Below, piece by piece: positions 45,531 through 56,848 of a stretch of DNA of 64,000 bases. Each line of letters starts with the position of its first letter. Positions within the stretch are counted from its first letter, which is position 1. Source of the stretch: Tuctoria greenei (taxonomy: Eukaryota > Streptophyta > Magnoliopsida > Poales > Poaceae); contig JAYESD010000002.1 in NCBI GenBank assembly GCA_036927565.1, forward strand, positions 221,529,882 to 221,593,881, read 5' to 3'. A program made the position numbers and the translations under genes. Below the pieces are notes generated by a model, which made no database searches, had not been told where the DNA came from, and was given only the letters and a program-made list of their open reading frames with translations.

Positions 45531-46829
45531 TAGATGGCGACTAAGGCCATCCCGGAGGACGGCCCTAGTGCCATGGAGACCCAGGGGACCACTCTTATGG
45601 AGTGGGACCCAATTTTTGTATCTGAAAATCCGCTGGAACCAGCGGAGGAGACCCCAGCAGGTCCGGAACCTATCCCATTGTCATTTTCTATTGACAACGC
45701 CTGTTCCAGTCTGCGTCAAGTTCAACTGGCCTTCTTCCACGACAGCAAGGCTCTTGAAGAGGAGCGCCAAACCCTTAGGTGGTGGCGTAACCGGCTCTAC
45801 TTCGAGACCAAGCTGGCGCAGTCGAGGCTAGCAGATGACAAAGAGTGGATCAAGCGGGAGAAGGTCCGCCTGGAGTACTGGGGTAAATTATTGGATGACA
45901 GGGAGAGTATGACTCGCGCCCTCGACGCTCAATCCCGGGAGATTTATGAGCAGACCAAAGCAGCTAACAGTGCGGCCGATGAACGCCAAGAAAGGCTTGA
46001 GGCCATTAACACTACACTCATCAAGCGCCGGGAGGCACTTGAGGAGAGGGAGAAACGGCTCGAAGATGAAGAGCAGAAACTCCTTGAGCTGCGGGATGAC
46101 ATCCTGAAGAGGGAGGAGGAGCTCACCGAGAAGGTGGCTTTGGCTGACAAGGGCCTCGAGGAGCGCACCAAGAAATTGGAAGAGCGCTGCACTGAGGAGG
46201 AGTAGAAGGCCTGGGTGCGAGGGCAGGAGCTCTACGAACAAGAGTGTGCCCTTGCTGCCAGGGAGAAGAAAGTGAGGGGCTGGGAGAAGGACCTGGTTGA
46301 CCGCCAGAACAAGATCCACCTCCGGGAGGAGGAGCTCGGAAAACTCGAAAAGCGGGTTGCTGAAAAGATCCAGCAAAACGCCAAAGAGGTTGAGCGCCTC
46401 GCTCGCGAGAATTCTGAACTGGTGGCAGCCAGAAGATCCCTGGAGGAATTGAAGGGCTTAAGGACTGCGGACTCCCTACAGATTTGGGAGTTCCTGGGCA
46501 AGGCCAACGACGCGCTAACACCGATGGGCTTCAGTCTCGTGCGTCCAGATGATCCGGAGCCGGAGCCGGACCTGGCGTTGCAGGCGTTGAGCTCGGCAGG
46601 CAGCAAACTCTCCAAGGTGGGCAATGTCATCGCGGACCAATTGGAGGTTGAGGGGCAATCCCTGGCGAAGAACATCGCAGAATATGTGCTGACGTGCTAC
46701 ACCAGCCGGAACTCCCAATTTCCTCTGGACCCGGTGCTTGAAGGTCCTGTTGAAAGAGGAGGTGAAGCTGCCCGAGCCAACGTGTCGGAGGTTGCCCAGA
46801 AGGTCGCCCAATTCTTCCATAGGGTCTAG

Positions 46830-48164
46830 GACCATCTCTGTAGTTCTCACTTGTATTTTTCTCTTCTTCTTCCTCAATTTTGTAATCCCTTGTCTCCAGA
46901 TGTAATCCCTTGTTTCCAGATGAATGAAATCCCCAATTTTTGTGAATTTCACTTTTTGTCTTCAACACTTTTGTCTTCACTTGGCCCCCTGGTAGATGTA
47001 CACAATTTGATTGTAAACATGTACCAAGAGGATATTGTGTTTTGTTGAAGACTCATTTGCTCCGAACTTGTAGAGTGTATGTCCGAAGTCTTCGATAGTG
47101 AAGGCCCCCTGAGGTTGTCGGAGCTTAGAAGCTTCGGCATTGTCTATCGTTGGAGCTTAGTAGCTCCGGCAATAGTCCATATCAACGCGTAGAGCATCGA
47201 TAATTAGTCCTCCGGGGTGTTGGAGCTTAGTAGCTCCGGCAGTGACCTTTGCCAACACTTAGTTTGTTGGCAGCAGACTCCGTTTGCGGGGTCTTCTCAC
47301 CATCTTTTATTTAGCATCGACGGCTATCCCCCCTAGCTTTACCGGAGCTTGATTGCTCCGGTGATGCTCGTTTTCAATACGTAACATCGATTACAAGCCA
47401 CCTAGGGGAGTCGGAGCTTTGTTAGCTCCGGCTTCTCTCCATCAACGTAGATTTTTTATTTTTCCTACACACTGAAGCCAAGAAAAATAGTAAAATTCGT
47501 TTCTTGCCTATAACTTCGTCGCGACTTACGATTCTCAAGAAAATTTTAGGTCAAACGCGATTATAAATACAACCGAATGCGTTGTCTTTTCTTCCAGATC
47601 CAATTGTACTTGGACCCGCCTTACTTCGACCTGCCGGGGTGTAGGTAGAGTGGCGTACTTAGGGTGCTTGACTAGGCTAAGTCGATAGCACACTCCGGCC
47701 CTAGATTGGCTTGGCGGCATTCAAGCGAGTGGGCCATGAACAATATTTGAATTCAAAAGAATCGGCAATACAACTCGAATCGTATATGAACCGGTCGAAC
47801 TAAAATTTCTTAAGAATTGCACGTCTTTGTTATAGACAAAAAAGAGAAAAATAAAAAATGTTGAGCCTGTACAAAATAAATGCACGTGGAGTCTGTTTCA
47901 CATGAAGATGTCTTTCATTATAGGTCCGGGGTACAGGGGAAACAAGTACACTCTTAGGGTACGGAACCAGGCTAAGCGTGTTTTATTTCTTGTTTGACCC
48001 AGGGTAGCTAGCCACACTTTTATTCCTGAGACTGTGACAAGTGTTGCATGAACTTTGCTGACCTTCCGGGAAAGGTCCGGCTGTTCTCCCGGAGGAACTC
48101 CCCGACTCTGTACAATGACTCTATAACATACACCTCAAGTTACTACAGACTCACCTCCGTGATA
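46830..48164 (-). other. Tat2 spacer between convergent genes, with hairpins
   Basis: Non-coding. Five hairpins of the GGAGCT ... AGCTCC type lie at about 47117-47139, 47149-47171, 47219-47242, 47340-47363 and 47411-47434, for instance ACCGGAGCTTGATTGCTCCGGT. GTACACAATTTG ... AACATGTACC near 46997 matches an inverted repeat in the Tat1 spacer. AATGAAATCC near 46922 may serve the antisense gene and CATTATAGG near 47917 (complement CCTATAATG) the sense gene. Confidence 0.6.
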
Positions 48165-50546
48165 TTAAGTGTAGAACTTACGGAGGTGCTCAATGTTCCA
48201 AGGATTTGGGAGAGGTGTCCCATCCTCGGTAGCCAAGCGAACGCTCCCGGGACGGGATACTTTAATCACTCGGAAGGGTCCCTCCCAGCTGGGGGAGAGT
48301 TTGTTTAACCCTTCTCTAGATTGTATTCTCCGTAGCACCAGGTCGCCTTCCTCGAGCTGTTGGTTGTGTACATGCCGCTGATGATAGCGCCGAAGGGCTT
48401 GGCGATATCGGGCATTCCGAACAGCTGCTTGGCACCTTCCCTCCTCAAGGAGGTCTAGGTCTTCACGCTGGAGCTGGTCCTGCGTGGCTTCGTCGAAGGT
48501 CCGGACCCGGAGTGACCCCAAGGTGATTTCTGGAGGAAGGATTGCTTCAGCTCCATACACCAAGAAGAAGGGTGTCTCTCCAGTTGACCGATTTGGAGAT
48601 GTCCTGTTGGCCCAGAGAGTGGGCGGAAGCTCTTCAATCCAGTTGGCACCATGTTTTTTCAAGTGCTCATAGGTGCGCGTTTTGAGTCCTTTAAGAATTT
48701 CAGCATTTGCTCTCTCGGCTTGGCCATTGCTTGCTGGGTGAGCTACGGAGGCGTAGCAAACTTGAATGCCGAGGTCTTCGCAATATCCTTGAAATGCAGA
48801 GCTTGTGAATTGGGTCCCATTATCAGTGATGATTTTGTTTGGGACTCCAAATCTGCAAACAATGGACTGCAAAAAGTTGATAGCAGATTGCTTGTTGATT
48901 GTCACAACTGGAGTTGCTTCCGGCCACTTGGTGAACTTGTCAATGGCGACGTACAGGAACTTGCAACCTCCGACTTCTCTTGGGAAAGGTCCCAAGATGT
49001 CCATCCCCCACACAGCGAAGGGCCATGTAGGAGGTATCATTTGTAGGGGCTGAGCCGGTGTGTGGATTTGCTTTGCATGAAATTGACATGCTTCACACTT
49101 TTTCACCAGCTCAGTTGCATCCTGGAGTGCTGTAGGCCAGTAGAAGCCATGCCGAAAGGCTATACCAACCAGCGTGCGGGAAGACGCGTGGTTCCCACAC
49201 TCGCCCCCATGGATTTCTGCGAGGAGCTCGCAGCCTTCTTCCCTTGTGATGCACCGCATTAGGATGTCGTTGGCACCGCGCCGGTAGAGATCCCCTTCTA
49301 CCAACGTGTATCTTTTAGCCAATCTGACTACCCGATCAGCGGATACATCATCGTTAGGAAGGATGTTGTCTTTCAAGTAGTTCCGGATCTCCGAGATCCA
49401 TGCATCGGAACTAACTTGAGCATTTGAGTCTTGCGTGCTGGGTTGCTCGGAGCTTCCGGCAGCACCTACGACCCTTGATGGCTGCCATGGTAACAGGGCC
49501 ATCGGGACTGTCAGCTTCGGGATGCTGATCTTGCCCCCTTCGCTCAGTTCGGCAGGCTGAGCTGTGGGTTTTGACAACCTCCGGACAAAAGTTCCGTCAG
49601 GAGCCGGAGCTCCGGTTGATGCTTTCGTCGAGAGATAGTCGGCTTCAGCGTTGTGGGCACGCTGGACATGATGGAGATCTAGGACTTCGAAGTCCTTCTG
49701 AAGCCTCTGGACTTCAAGGAGGTAGACAGCTAGCTGGAGATTGTTGCAGGAGTATTCACCCTTCACTTGCTTAATTATGAGCTGTGAATCTCCCTTGACC
49801 AGCAGTTGCTTGACACCGTATGACAGTGCCACCTTTAGTCCGTAGATGAGTGCTTCGTACTCCGCCATGTTGTTGGTCGCCTTGAAGTCAAGGTGTACCA
49901 TGTATTTTACCTTCTCCCCGGTTGGTGCAAGGAGAAGGATTCCAGCTCCGGCCCCCTGCTTTTGCATGGAGCCATCGAAGTAGAGGGTCCAATGAGGCTC
50001 GGTGAAGGCCGGAGCTTCGTGTTCCGGCTTCTGCTCACTGGGGCCCCCAGGGTTTGATGGAGAGGGAGTCCATTCCGCCACGAAGTCTGCCAATGCTTGA
50101 CTCTTGATTGCTTGCCTTGAAATGAATTCGAGATCGAATTCGGCCAATTCTGCTGCCCACTTTGCAATATTCCCAGTTGAGTTAGGATTATGCAAGATTG
50201 CTCGAAGTGGGTAAGAGGTCACCACTGAGATCTTGTGAGCTTGGAAATAATGGCGAAGCTTCCTGGAGGCGATAAGAACTGCATAGAGCAACTTATGCAC
50301 CTCTAGGTATCGAGTCTTGGCATCATGTAGTACTTCACTGATAAAGTACACTGGGCGCTGAATGGTCTGGACCCTCCCGGAGGGGCCCAGAGCTTCCTCT
50401 CCACTGACCCGAATCCTCCCGGAGGGATCCGGATTTTCTTTGGAGACCTCTGGGTCCTGGCTGGAGAAACCCGGAGCTTCTTCAGAAGCGACCTGGACCC
50501 TCCCGGAGGGGTCTGGGTCTTCTGAAATGACTTCTTGTGGATTCAA
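48165..50546 (-). CDS. Tat2 RNase H, archaeal-type RNase H and integrase
   Basis: This 793-codon open frame is part of pol and its first Met is internal. Residues 1-60 are the repeat-rich linker (DPDPSGRVQ, NPDPSGRIR, LGPSGRVQ). RPVYFISEVLHDAKTRYLE to QALADFVAEW is the Ty3 RNase H end. WTLYFDGSMQKQGAGAGILL, NNMAEYEALIYGL and LVKGDSQLIIKQVKGEY form the second RNase H that typifies the Tat branch. Integrase follows: GNHASS..H...KKCEACQFH (zinc), WGMDILGPF, ITDNGTQFTS and NGQAERANAEILKG (all three catalytic acids), and a C-terminal domain ending NPWNIEHLRKFYT. All active-site residues I can check are present. Confidence 0.93.
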   Translation of the reverse strand: MNPQEVISEDPDPSGRVQVASEEAPGFSSQDPEVSKENPDPSGRIRVSGEEALGPSGRVQTIQRPVYFISEVLHDAKTRYLEVHKLLYAVLIASRKLRHYFQAHKISVVTSYPLRAILHNPNSTGNIAKWAAELAEFDLEFISRQAIKSQALADFVAEWTPSPSNPGGPSEQKPEHEAPAFTEPHWTLYFDGSMQKQGAGAGILLLAPTGEKVKYMVHLDFKATNNMAEYEALIYGLKVALSYGVKQLLVKGDSQLIIKQVKGEYSCNNLQLAVYLLEVQRLQKDFEVLDLHHVQRAHNAEADYLSTKASTGAPAPDGTFVRRLSKPTAQPAELSEGGKISIPKLTVPMALLPWQPSRVVGAAGSSEQPSTQDSNAQVSSDAWISEIRNYLKDNILPNDDVSADRVVRLAKRYTLVEGDLYRRGANDILMRCITREEGCELLAEIHGGECGNHASSRTLVGIAFRHGFYWPTALQDATELVKKCEACQFHAKQIHTPAQPLQMIPPTWPFAVWGMDILGPFPREVGGCKFLYVAIDKFTKWPEATPVVTINKQSAINFLQSIVCRFGVPNKIITDNGTQFTSSAFQGYCEDLGIQVCYASVAHPASNGQAERANAEILKGLKTRTYEHLKKHGANWIEELPPTLWANRTSPNRSTGETPFFLVYGAEAILPPEITLGSLRVRTFDEATQDQLQREDLDLLEEGRCQAAVRNARYRQALRRYHQRHVHNQQLEEGDLVLRRIQSREGLNKLSPSWEGPFRVIKVSRPGSVRLATEDGTPLPNPWNIEHLRKFYT

Positions 50547-50627
50547 GTCTGGGAGCTGGGACCCAGACTCGCTTTCAGGATTCTCCGGACCCTCTTGAAG
50601 GGGTCTGGATCCCTGAGTATGGGGTAG

Positions 50628-51707
50628 TTATGGTCTCTCCGCAACCAGGACCATACTGACGACTTCGTCAGTGGCTGAAATGTAAAGCAACAAAGGCTCA
50701 CCAGGGTTCGGAGCTACCAGAGTTGGTAGGGTGGTGAGGAACTGTTTTAGCTCCTGGAACGCCTTTTCTGCTTCTTCAGACCATTGGAATGGTCCAGACT
50801 TCCTCAATAACTTGAAGAAGGGGAGTGCCCGTTCCACCAGTCTTGAAATAAACCGGCTGAGGGCTGCTAGACATCCAGTTAGCTTTTGGATATCTTTGAT
50901 GCGGGCTGGTGGCCGCATGTCTTCAATGGCCTTGATCTTCGCCGGATTAGCTTCTATGCCCTGGTGGCTTACCAGGAAACCAAGAAGTTTTCTCGAGCTA
51001 ACCCCGAAGACACACTTGTCTAGGTTTAGCTTTGTGCGGGTGACCCGCAGCTTATCGAAGACAACCTGTAAGGTGTCAAGAAGCGACTCCTTGTTCTTGA
51101 CCTTGACCACGATGTCATCAACATACACTTCCACTATGTCTTTAATGAGGTCTTCAAAGGTTTTGTACATAGCTCGTACAAAGGTTGAAGCTGCATTCTT
51201 GAGACCAAATGGCATGGTTGTATAACAATACAATCCATCTACTGTGATGAAAGAGGTATGCTATTCATCTTCCCTAGACATTCTGATTTGATGATACCCA
51301 AAATATGCGTCTAGGAAACACAGTAATTCACACCCGGAGGTGGAATCCACTATCTGATCTATTCTAGGTAGTGGGAATGGATCTTTTGGACATGCCTTAT
51401 TTAGTGTTGTGTAGTCGATACACATCCAAAGCTTCCCGCCGGCCTTGGGCACAACGACTGGGTTTGCCAGCCATTTTGGGTGGAAGACTTCTCGGATGAA
51501 TCCAGCTTCGAGCAACTTCTTCACTTCTTGTCAAATGAAGTTTTGTCGCTCTACAGATTGCTTCCAAGGCTTCTGGTGCACAGGTCGGGCGTCAGGGTAG
51601 ATCTTTAGATTGTGCTCAATCACTTCCCTGGGGATCCCAAGCATTTGTGACGGTTGCCAGGCAAACACGTCGACATTAGCTCAGAGGAAAGCGATGAGCG
51701 CGAGTTC
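50628..51707 (-). pseudogene. Tat2 reverse transcriptase, three in-frame stops
   Basis: LLEAGFIREVFHPKWLANP, LWMCIDYTTLNKACPKDPF, CFLDAYFGYHQI, MPFGLKNAAST and VEVYVDDIVVKV are the reverse transcriptase blocks, with YVDD intact. In-frame stops are TGA at 51533-51531, TAG at 51263-51261 and TAA at 50630-50628. No frameshift occurs. TAG 51710-51708 closes the preceding piece. Confidence 0.88.
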
Positions 51708-52751
51708 CTATTTGTCGTTCAATCCTCCCGATATACGGGTGGTCTGAGCGGCATCAGAACCGATTTGGACGACTTTGACGGGGATGTCGGTGTCGCCGCT
51801 TGGCTGCACACGAGGTGCAGATGTCGAGCCTCGTTGACGAATGCTCGGGGGTTTTGGAGCTTGCTCCTGCCTGGAGTCCTCCTCTTGCGCCGTGGTAAGT
51901 GCATGGAGTTCTTCCAGAGCAGTTACTCCGGCAGTACGATCTCCGCGGATCCGGAGAACGCCTACTGGTGTTGGCATCTTTAACACCAGATAGCCATAAT
52001 GAGCAGCTGCCATGAATTTGTACAAGGCAGGCCTACCCAAGATGGCATTGAAGGGTAAGTTGATTTGAGCAATGTCAAAGACCAACTTCTCGGTGCGATA
52101 CTTCTCCCGTGTCCCGAAGGTAACGGGGTGAGTAATAGCTCCGAGTGGGGTAATGGCTCCCGGACCTACTCCAAAGAAAGGTCGGGAGGGGTGGAGATCC
52201 AAAGGTCGGAGCTGAAGCTTGGTAAAAGCTTCGAAGCTTATGAGGTTGAGCCCCGAACCTCCGTCTACCATGACATGATGGAGCTGGATGTTATTGATGG
52301 TAGGAGATACCATCAAAGGTAACTGACCTACTCCAACCATGCTTCGAGGGCAGTCCGAAGCATCAAAAGTGATGGCTGTGTCCATCCACTTCCGATGAGG
52401 CTCCGGTCTGGCTGTAGGAGCTACAGCAGCCATGTCCCGACGCATAGTCTTGATGACTCGGCGGGAGATGATGTCCCATGATCCACCAAAAATGGTGTTC
52501 ATGGTCTTCCGACGCTCGTTGTCAGAGACGTCGGAATCGTCGTCGACGGAGGTGTATACGGCCTTTAGGACCTTTTTGGGATCCTGAAAACCTAACTCCT
52601 CTTCAGCCGGAGCTTCGTCGACTTTTTGTTTTCCTTCCCTCTGTCGGAAAGGAGCTTCTTCCCGGCGCTTGTTGTAGCGCTCGGCGAGGTTTTGTACCTC
52701 CCGGAAGTCTTCCAAACTGTGGCTGCCCGTTTTGTGAATTGGACACCACAC
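51708..52751 (-). CDS. Tat2 gag zinc knuckle and protease
   Basis: An open frame of 347 codons. CPIHKTGSHSLEDF is the zinc knuckle with the last Cys replaced by Phe (Tat1 has Cys). VMVDGGSGLNLISFEAF is the protease active site, and ILGRPALYKFMAAAHYGYLV is its C-terminal block. The frame is the same as gag before it and pol after it. Confidence 0.85.
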   Translation of the reverse strand: MWCPIHKTGSHSLEDFREVQNLAERYNKRREEAPFRQREGKQKVDEAPAEEELGFQDPKKVLKAVYTSVDDDSDVSDNERRKTMNTIFGGSWDIISRRVIKTMRRDMAAVAPTARPEPHRKWMDTAITFDASDCPRSMVGVGQLPLMVSPTINNIQLHHVMVDGGSGLNLISFEAFTKLQLRPLDLHPSRPFFGVGPGAITPLGAITHPVTFGTREKYRTEKLVFDIAQINLPFNAILGRPALYKFMAAAHYGYLVLKMPTPVGVLRIRGDRTAGVTALEELHALTTAQEEDSRQEQAPKPPSIRQRGSTSAPRVQPSGDTDIPVKVVQIGSDAAQTTRISGGLNDK

Positions 52752-52940
52752 TTTGGGTTTGCCACCGTATTTAGAAGATGGTCGAGGTCGCTTCTCGGGG
52801 CGTGGCCCCCGACCACCCAGAGCTGCAGCAGCTGCAACATTGGATGCACTGGCCGACGGCTTCTTCTTGTCGTTGGTCTTCTTCTTCTTTTTACCACTCC
52901 CGGAGGTAGCGGCTTCTCCTTTGGAGGATTTCTTGTGATC

Positions 52941-54125
52941 CTACGGAGTTGGTTTGGAGTGCATCTCACAGCCCTCCGCAGCTCTCGCACATTTGTCGGC
53001 CAAACTGAAGAGTTCTGTGACACTGGTGATCTCCTTGATCGCCAGTTTCTCCGGCATCTTCTTGTCCCGTACACCCTGTCTGAATGCCACAATGACAGAG
53101 GCGCTAGAGATAGAAGGGATAGTGTTTCGTACCTGAGAGAACCTCTGGATGAATGATCGCAGGGATTCTCCCCCTTTTTGCACGACTGCGAAAAGGTCCA
53201 GTTCAGTGCCTGGTCGGGTGTATGAACTCCCGAAGTTGGCGGTGAACTGCTGGCACAGCTCCTCCCAACTGTTGATGGAGTTGGGTGGAAGGCTCATAAA
53301 CCAGGACCTGGCGGTCCCAGTTAAAGCCACTGGGAAATAATTGGCCATTACAGCCTCATTTCCTCCAGCTACCAAGATAGCAGTGGAGTAGATCTGAAGA
53401 AATTCGACAGGATTGACGGTCCCATCGAACTTCTCTGGCAGGTGAGGCCGGAACTTCTGTGGCCACCTGACCATACGCAGATGCATGGCCAGGGCTGAAC
53501 AGCCTCCTCCCACTCCTTCAGGAGCAAGAACGTCTTGAGCTTCTCGTCTTTCACGAGCACGCTCAATATGGACTTGGCCGTCCTGTTGGCGGTATCAGCG
53601 ATCAAGCTCCGCCCGGAGGTCATGAGTTGAAAGCCTGGATACCGTGTGAGTGCGTCGTGCCCCGAAAGGCAATGACGTCACTTGCTGTGATGCAGCACGT
53701 CTCCTGTTGTTGAAAACGTGCGGACCAAATCTGCCAGACAAGGTCCGTCGCTGCGATGGGGCCCGTCCTGAAGGAGGAGGGCCCTGGTTGCTGATGCGGT
53801 CGGCTGCTGCTGCAACCAAATGTTCCACATCAGCTCTCCATTGCTCCAGTGCATCCCAGGATGCATCCGGAGGTGGTGGGCGTTGGAGAAGAGCACGTGC
53901 TGCATAGAGCGCGTGTTCCGGGTTGTCATGATTTCCCGATGCAGTAACTGACGCTGGTGCACCATCGCGTTGTCCAGCTTGATTTGCTCGTGGAGGTGGC
54001 GGTGGTGGCAGTGTGACTCCTGCTGGCGCTGAGGCCCCTGCTGGTGGCTGCATATTGGAGGGATTGCCCCCAATAGCTTGAACAGCAGGATGACCATTGG
54101 ATGATCCAGCAGCTGAGTTCACCAT
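52941..54125 (-). pseudogene. Tat2 gag, two in-frame stops
   Basis: It starts at 54125 (MVNSAAGSSNGHP). A Pro/Ala-rich N-terminal part precedes the gag core (KFDGTVNPVEFLQIYSTAI, ARSWFMSLPPNSINSWEELC, SLRSFIQRFSQVRNTIPS). TGA at 53597-53595 and TAG at 52943-52941 interrupt one continuous frame. The stretch 52940-52752 continues it as Lys/Ala-rich linker. Confidence 0.87.
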
Positions 54126-54140
54126 TCTCGAAATCTGAGG

Positions 54141-54163
54141 CGCCCCCCTTCCTGGCGCGCCAA
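54141..54163 (-). promoter_or_regulatory. Tat2 primer binding site
   Basis: The minus strand reads TTGGCGCGCCAGGAAGGGGG, one base inside the LTR. Confidence 0.78.
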
Positions 54164-54164
54164 C

Positions 54165-55004
54165 TGTCGGTGGTTTGGATCCGGCAGATCTCCCGACACT
54201 ACTGAAGTGTTAGAGGAGTTTGTGGTTCGGTGTGGGCGCGCGGAGATTCAAGAAAGTAAATTGGAAATGACACAGGAGACACAGAGGTTTACGTGGTTCG
54301 GGCCGCCTGAGCGTAATACCCTACTCCACGGGTGTGTTGGTGTTGTATTGGTTGTATGAGCTTGTATTGAGCGTCTATGGAACGTGTAGAGTGTGTCGTC
54401 GGCCTGTCCTTTTATAGTACAAGGGCAGGCCGTTACAAGTTAGCCTGGCTCGACATGTGGCCCCGGCGGTCACTAATATTGATACTCATTCAACACGTTT
54501 AATTGTCCTTAATGACCGGGTAATGGGCTTTGACAGCACCGTTACCGGTAATTAAGGTCGTCCGATCGTGTGTCATTAATATAGTATTAATGACACTTGA
54601 TCGGGTCTTGAAGCCCTTGATTCCCCATTGAAGATCCGGAGTCGTTGTGGAGTCTTCCGGAGGTTAGAGGCTGAATATCCGACGGTTGGACACGTGGCAG
54701 CTCCGGAGCATACTGTGGGAAACAGAAAGCTCCGGAGCTACCTGACACGTGTCAGTTCTGGAGCTTCCCTCGGTCTGGGGTTAGGTCCGGGGGTGCCATT
54801 TTGGTACACAGCCCAGAGCTTCCCCCTTGTGGGTGGTAGCTTCGGTTTGACAGTACACGTGGCGACCCCGGGACTAACCATGTTGGAGAAGCGGGTCCAG
54901 TTATGCCTGACATGTGGGCCTCCGAAGGTCTTCAAATCGAATAGATGACTTTCCCTTGAGATCTTTGTACTCTCAAGGGGTGTACGGTTCTCAGGGTACC
55001 GACA
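54165..55004 (-). repeat. Tat2 5' LTR (right)
   Basis: TGTCGGTGGTTTGG ... CAGGGTACCGACA, 97% like the left LTR. GTACTATAAAAG on the minus strand (near 54419-54408) is its TATA box. Confidence 0.95.
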
Positions 55005-55557
55005 CAATCTATATACAACTTGGCCAATCTTTCTCCATCGTGAGTAGTGCGTACGGGAATAAAGTGTGCGACTTTAGTGAGACGGTCGACCACTACCCAT
55101 ACCGAGTCATTACCATTCTTGGTCCTTGGCAAATCAGTGATGAAATCCATCCCTACTTCATCCCCTTTCCAAACAGGAATAGGTAAAGGTTGTAGTAGAC
55201 CACTCGGCTTCTGATGTTCTGCCTTTACTCTCTGGCACACATCACAACGGGCTACGAATTTAGCTATGTCACCCTTCATTCCAGTCCACCAATACTTTTG
55301 CTTAAGATCCACATACATCTTGGTGGCTCCAGGATGGAAAGAGTATGCAGAGTTGTGGGCTTCATCCATGATAGTGTCCCGGTAATGTCCTTGTGCAAGA
55401 ACACATAATCTTTCTTGAACCACAATATTCCATCTCTGTCTACTCTAAAATCTGGAGCTTTACCTTCACCAGTTTGTTCCTTAATTTCCATCAACTGTCC
55501 ATCCTCATGCCGAGCCTTCTTGATTTGTTCATCTAGAACAGGCTGAACACTAGGGTT
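55005..55557 (-). pseudogene. Tekay integrase N-terminal half
   Basis: HNSAYSFHPGATKMY and CDVCQRVKAEHQKP form the HHCC zinc domain, and VGMDFITDLPRTKNG holds the first catalytic Asp. It is open from 55423 down to the Tat2 insertion and continues at 41970. Upstream, 55494-55424 is in another frame, so there is at least one frameshift. Confidence 0.87.
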
Positions 55558-56848
55558 CTAGTTATAGGACTGAGGTACAACACTTAAGTTCAACTTCCTC
55601 ATTTCCTCACATAGATGCGGTACTTGAGTCACCAAGTGATGGCAGTATGCTTTCCTGCTAAGAGCATCAGCTACCACGTTTGCTTTGTCCGAATGATAGT
55701 GGATTTCCAAGTCATGATCCTTTATTAGCTCTAACCATCTTTGTTGCCTTAGGTTGAGGTCAGACTGGGTGAAGATGTATTTAAGGCTCTTGTGGTCCAT
55801 GTAGATCTCACACTTGTTACCGATTAGGTAATGCCTCCAAATCTTAAGAGCATGAACTACTGCAGCCAATTCTAAGTCATGGGTCGGGTAGTTCTGCTCG
55901 TGTGGCCTTAACTGACGAGAGGCATAGGACACCACTCGTCCATCTTGCATAAGTACACATCCAAGGCCATGTCTTGAAGCATCACAGTAAATGACGAAGC
56001 TCTTATGAATATTTGGTAGGAAGACTGAAGTTGTGGTTAGTATTTTCTTCAACTCACTAAAAATTTGCTCACATGCTTCAGTCCATGCAAACTTCTTGTC
56101 CTTGCTGAGTAGCTCCGTCATCGGTCGGGCTAGCTTGGAAAATCTCCGATAATAGCCGGCCAGACCTAGGAAACTACGAATCTTTGAGACCGATGTTGGT
56201 TGCTTCCACGATGATACTGCCTCAACCTTTTCCGGATCAACTGCAACTCCTTTAGCTGTTAGAACATGTCCAAGGAAGCTAACTTTCTGCAACCAAAACT
56301 CACACTTGCTGAACTTGGCATATAGTTGGTGGCTTCTGAGTCGATCCAATACAACACGCAAGTGTTGCGCGTGCTCTTCCTCACTTCTTGAGTAGACCAA
56401 GATGTCATCAATGAAGACAACGACAAACTTATCTAACTCTTGCATGAACACCCGGTTCATCAGGTTCGGTGAAGTAAGCAGGGGCATTGGTTAATCCAAA
56501 AGACATCACTGTGAACTCAAACTGACCATAACGAGTCACAAATGTTGTCTTAGGTATGTCTTTAGGTTTGATCCGCACTTGATGGTACTCGGACCTTAAG
56601 TCGATCTTTGAAAAGAATTTAGCTCCTTTTAACTGGTCAAATAGGTTATATATCCGTGGTAGAGGGTATTTGTTCTTGATGGTCACATCATTGAGGGCTC
56701 GATAATCTACACATAGCCTCATGATTCCATCCTTCTTCTTCACAAAGAGGACTGGAGCGCCCCATGGTGATGCACTAGGTCTAATGTACCCCTTTTGTTG
56801 TAACTCATCCAATTGCTTCTTCAACTCTACCATTTCAGGGGCTGCCAC
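55558..56848 (-). pseudogene. Tekay reverse transcriptase and RNase H
   Basis: 56848-56429 has [21 protein letters not shown] and [17 protein letters not shown] frameshift near 56460 leads into 56487-55558 with [12 protein letters not shown] (catalytic FIDD, a common chromovirus form), [31 protein letters not shown] and [10 protein letters not shown] (RNase H). Wording is typical of the Tekay/Del group. Confidence 0.9.

Larger units (their letters stand above)
43345..46829 (+). pseudogene. Tat2 antisense gene: Transposase_28-like domain plus coiled coil
   Basis: MELGLCESRLKTDGDLKKVRT starts at 43345; one base is missing near 43410, moving the rest of exon 1 into the frame ending 44735. MVGLIPPFSSFFLMLLDFYG, LQLYHLGPHSILLVSIFVH, GFYYFVKRKKCPFKYLRSF and FHLKKFQHGIDVEGDD form the Transposase_28-like domain, followed by a basic Ser/Arg-rich part. 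Exon 2 (about 44811-46829) has an acidic repeat region with PAVELEE and EALAVEPEV-type units, then WDPIFVSENPLEPAEE, a long coiled coil (DKEWIKREK, REALEEREKRLEDEEQK) and a C-terminal block ending VAQKVAQFFHRV. Two in-frame TAG codons (45531, 46203) interrupt it. Function is unknown. Confidence 0.75.
41971..55004 (-). mobile_element. Tat2: Tat/Grande-type Ty3 element nested in the Tekay integrase
   Basis: The element is flanked by CAATC (41966-41970 and 55005-55009). LTRs of 839 and 840 bp differ at about 24 sites (2.9%) plus one indel by hand count, the lowest of any pair I counted. Read right to left it holds gag, protease, reverse transcriptase, RNase H, a second archaeal-type RNase H and integrase in one frame, then 5.4 kb with the antisense gene. 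It is 13.0 kb and structurally complete but carries stops. Confidence 0.94.

Noticed and set aside
46123..46521. Minus-strand open frames under the antisense gene, for example 46521-46123 and 46376-45888
   Set aside because: They are shadows of the coiled-coil coding sequence on the other strand and lack any domain.
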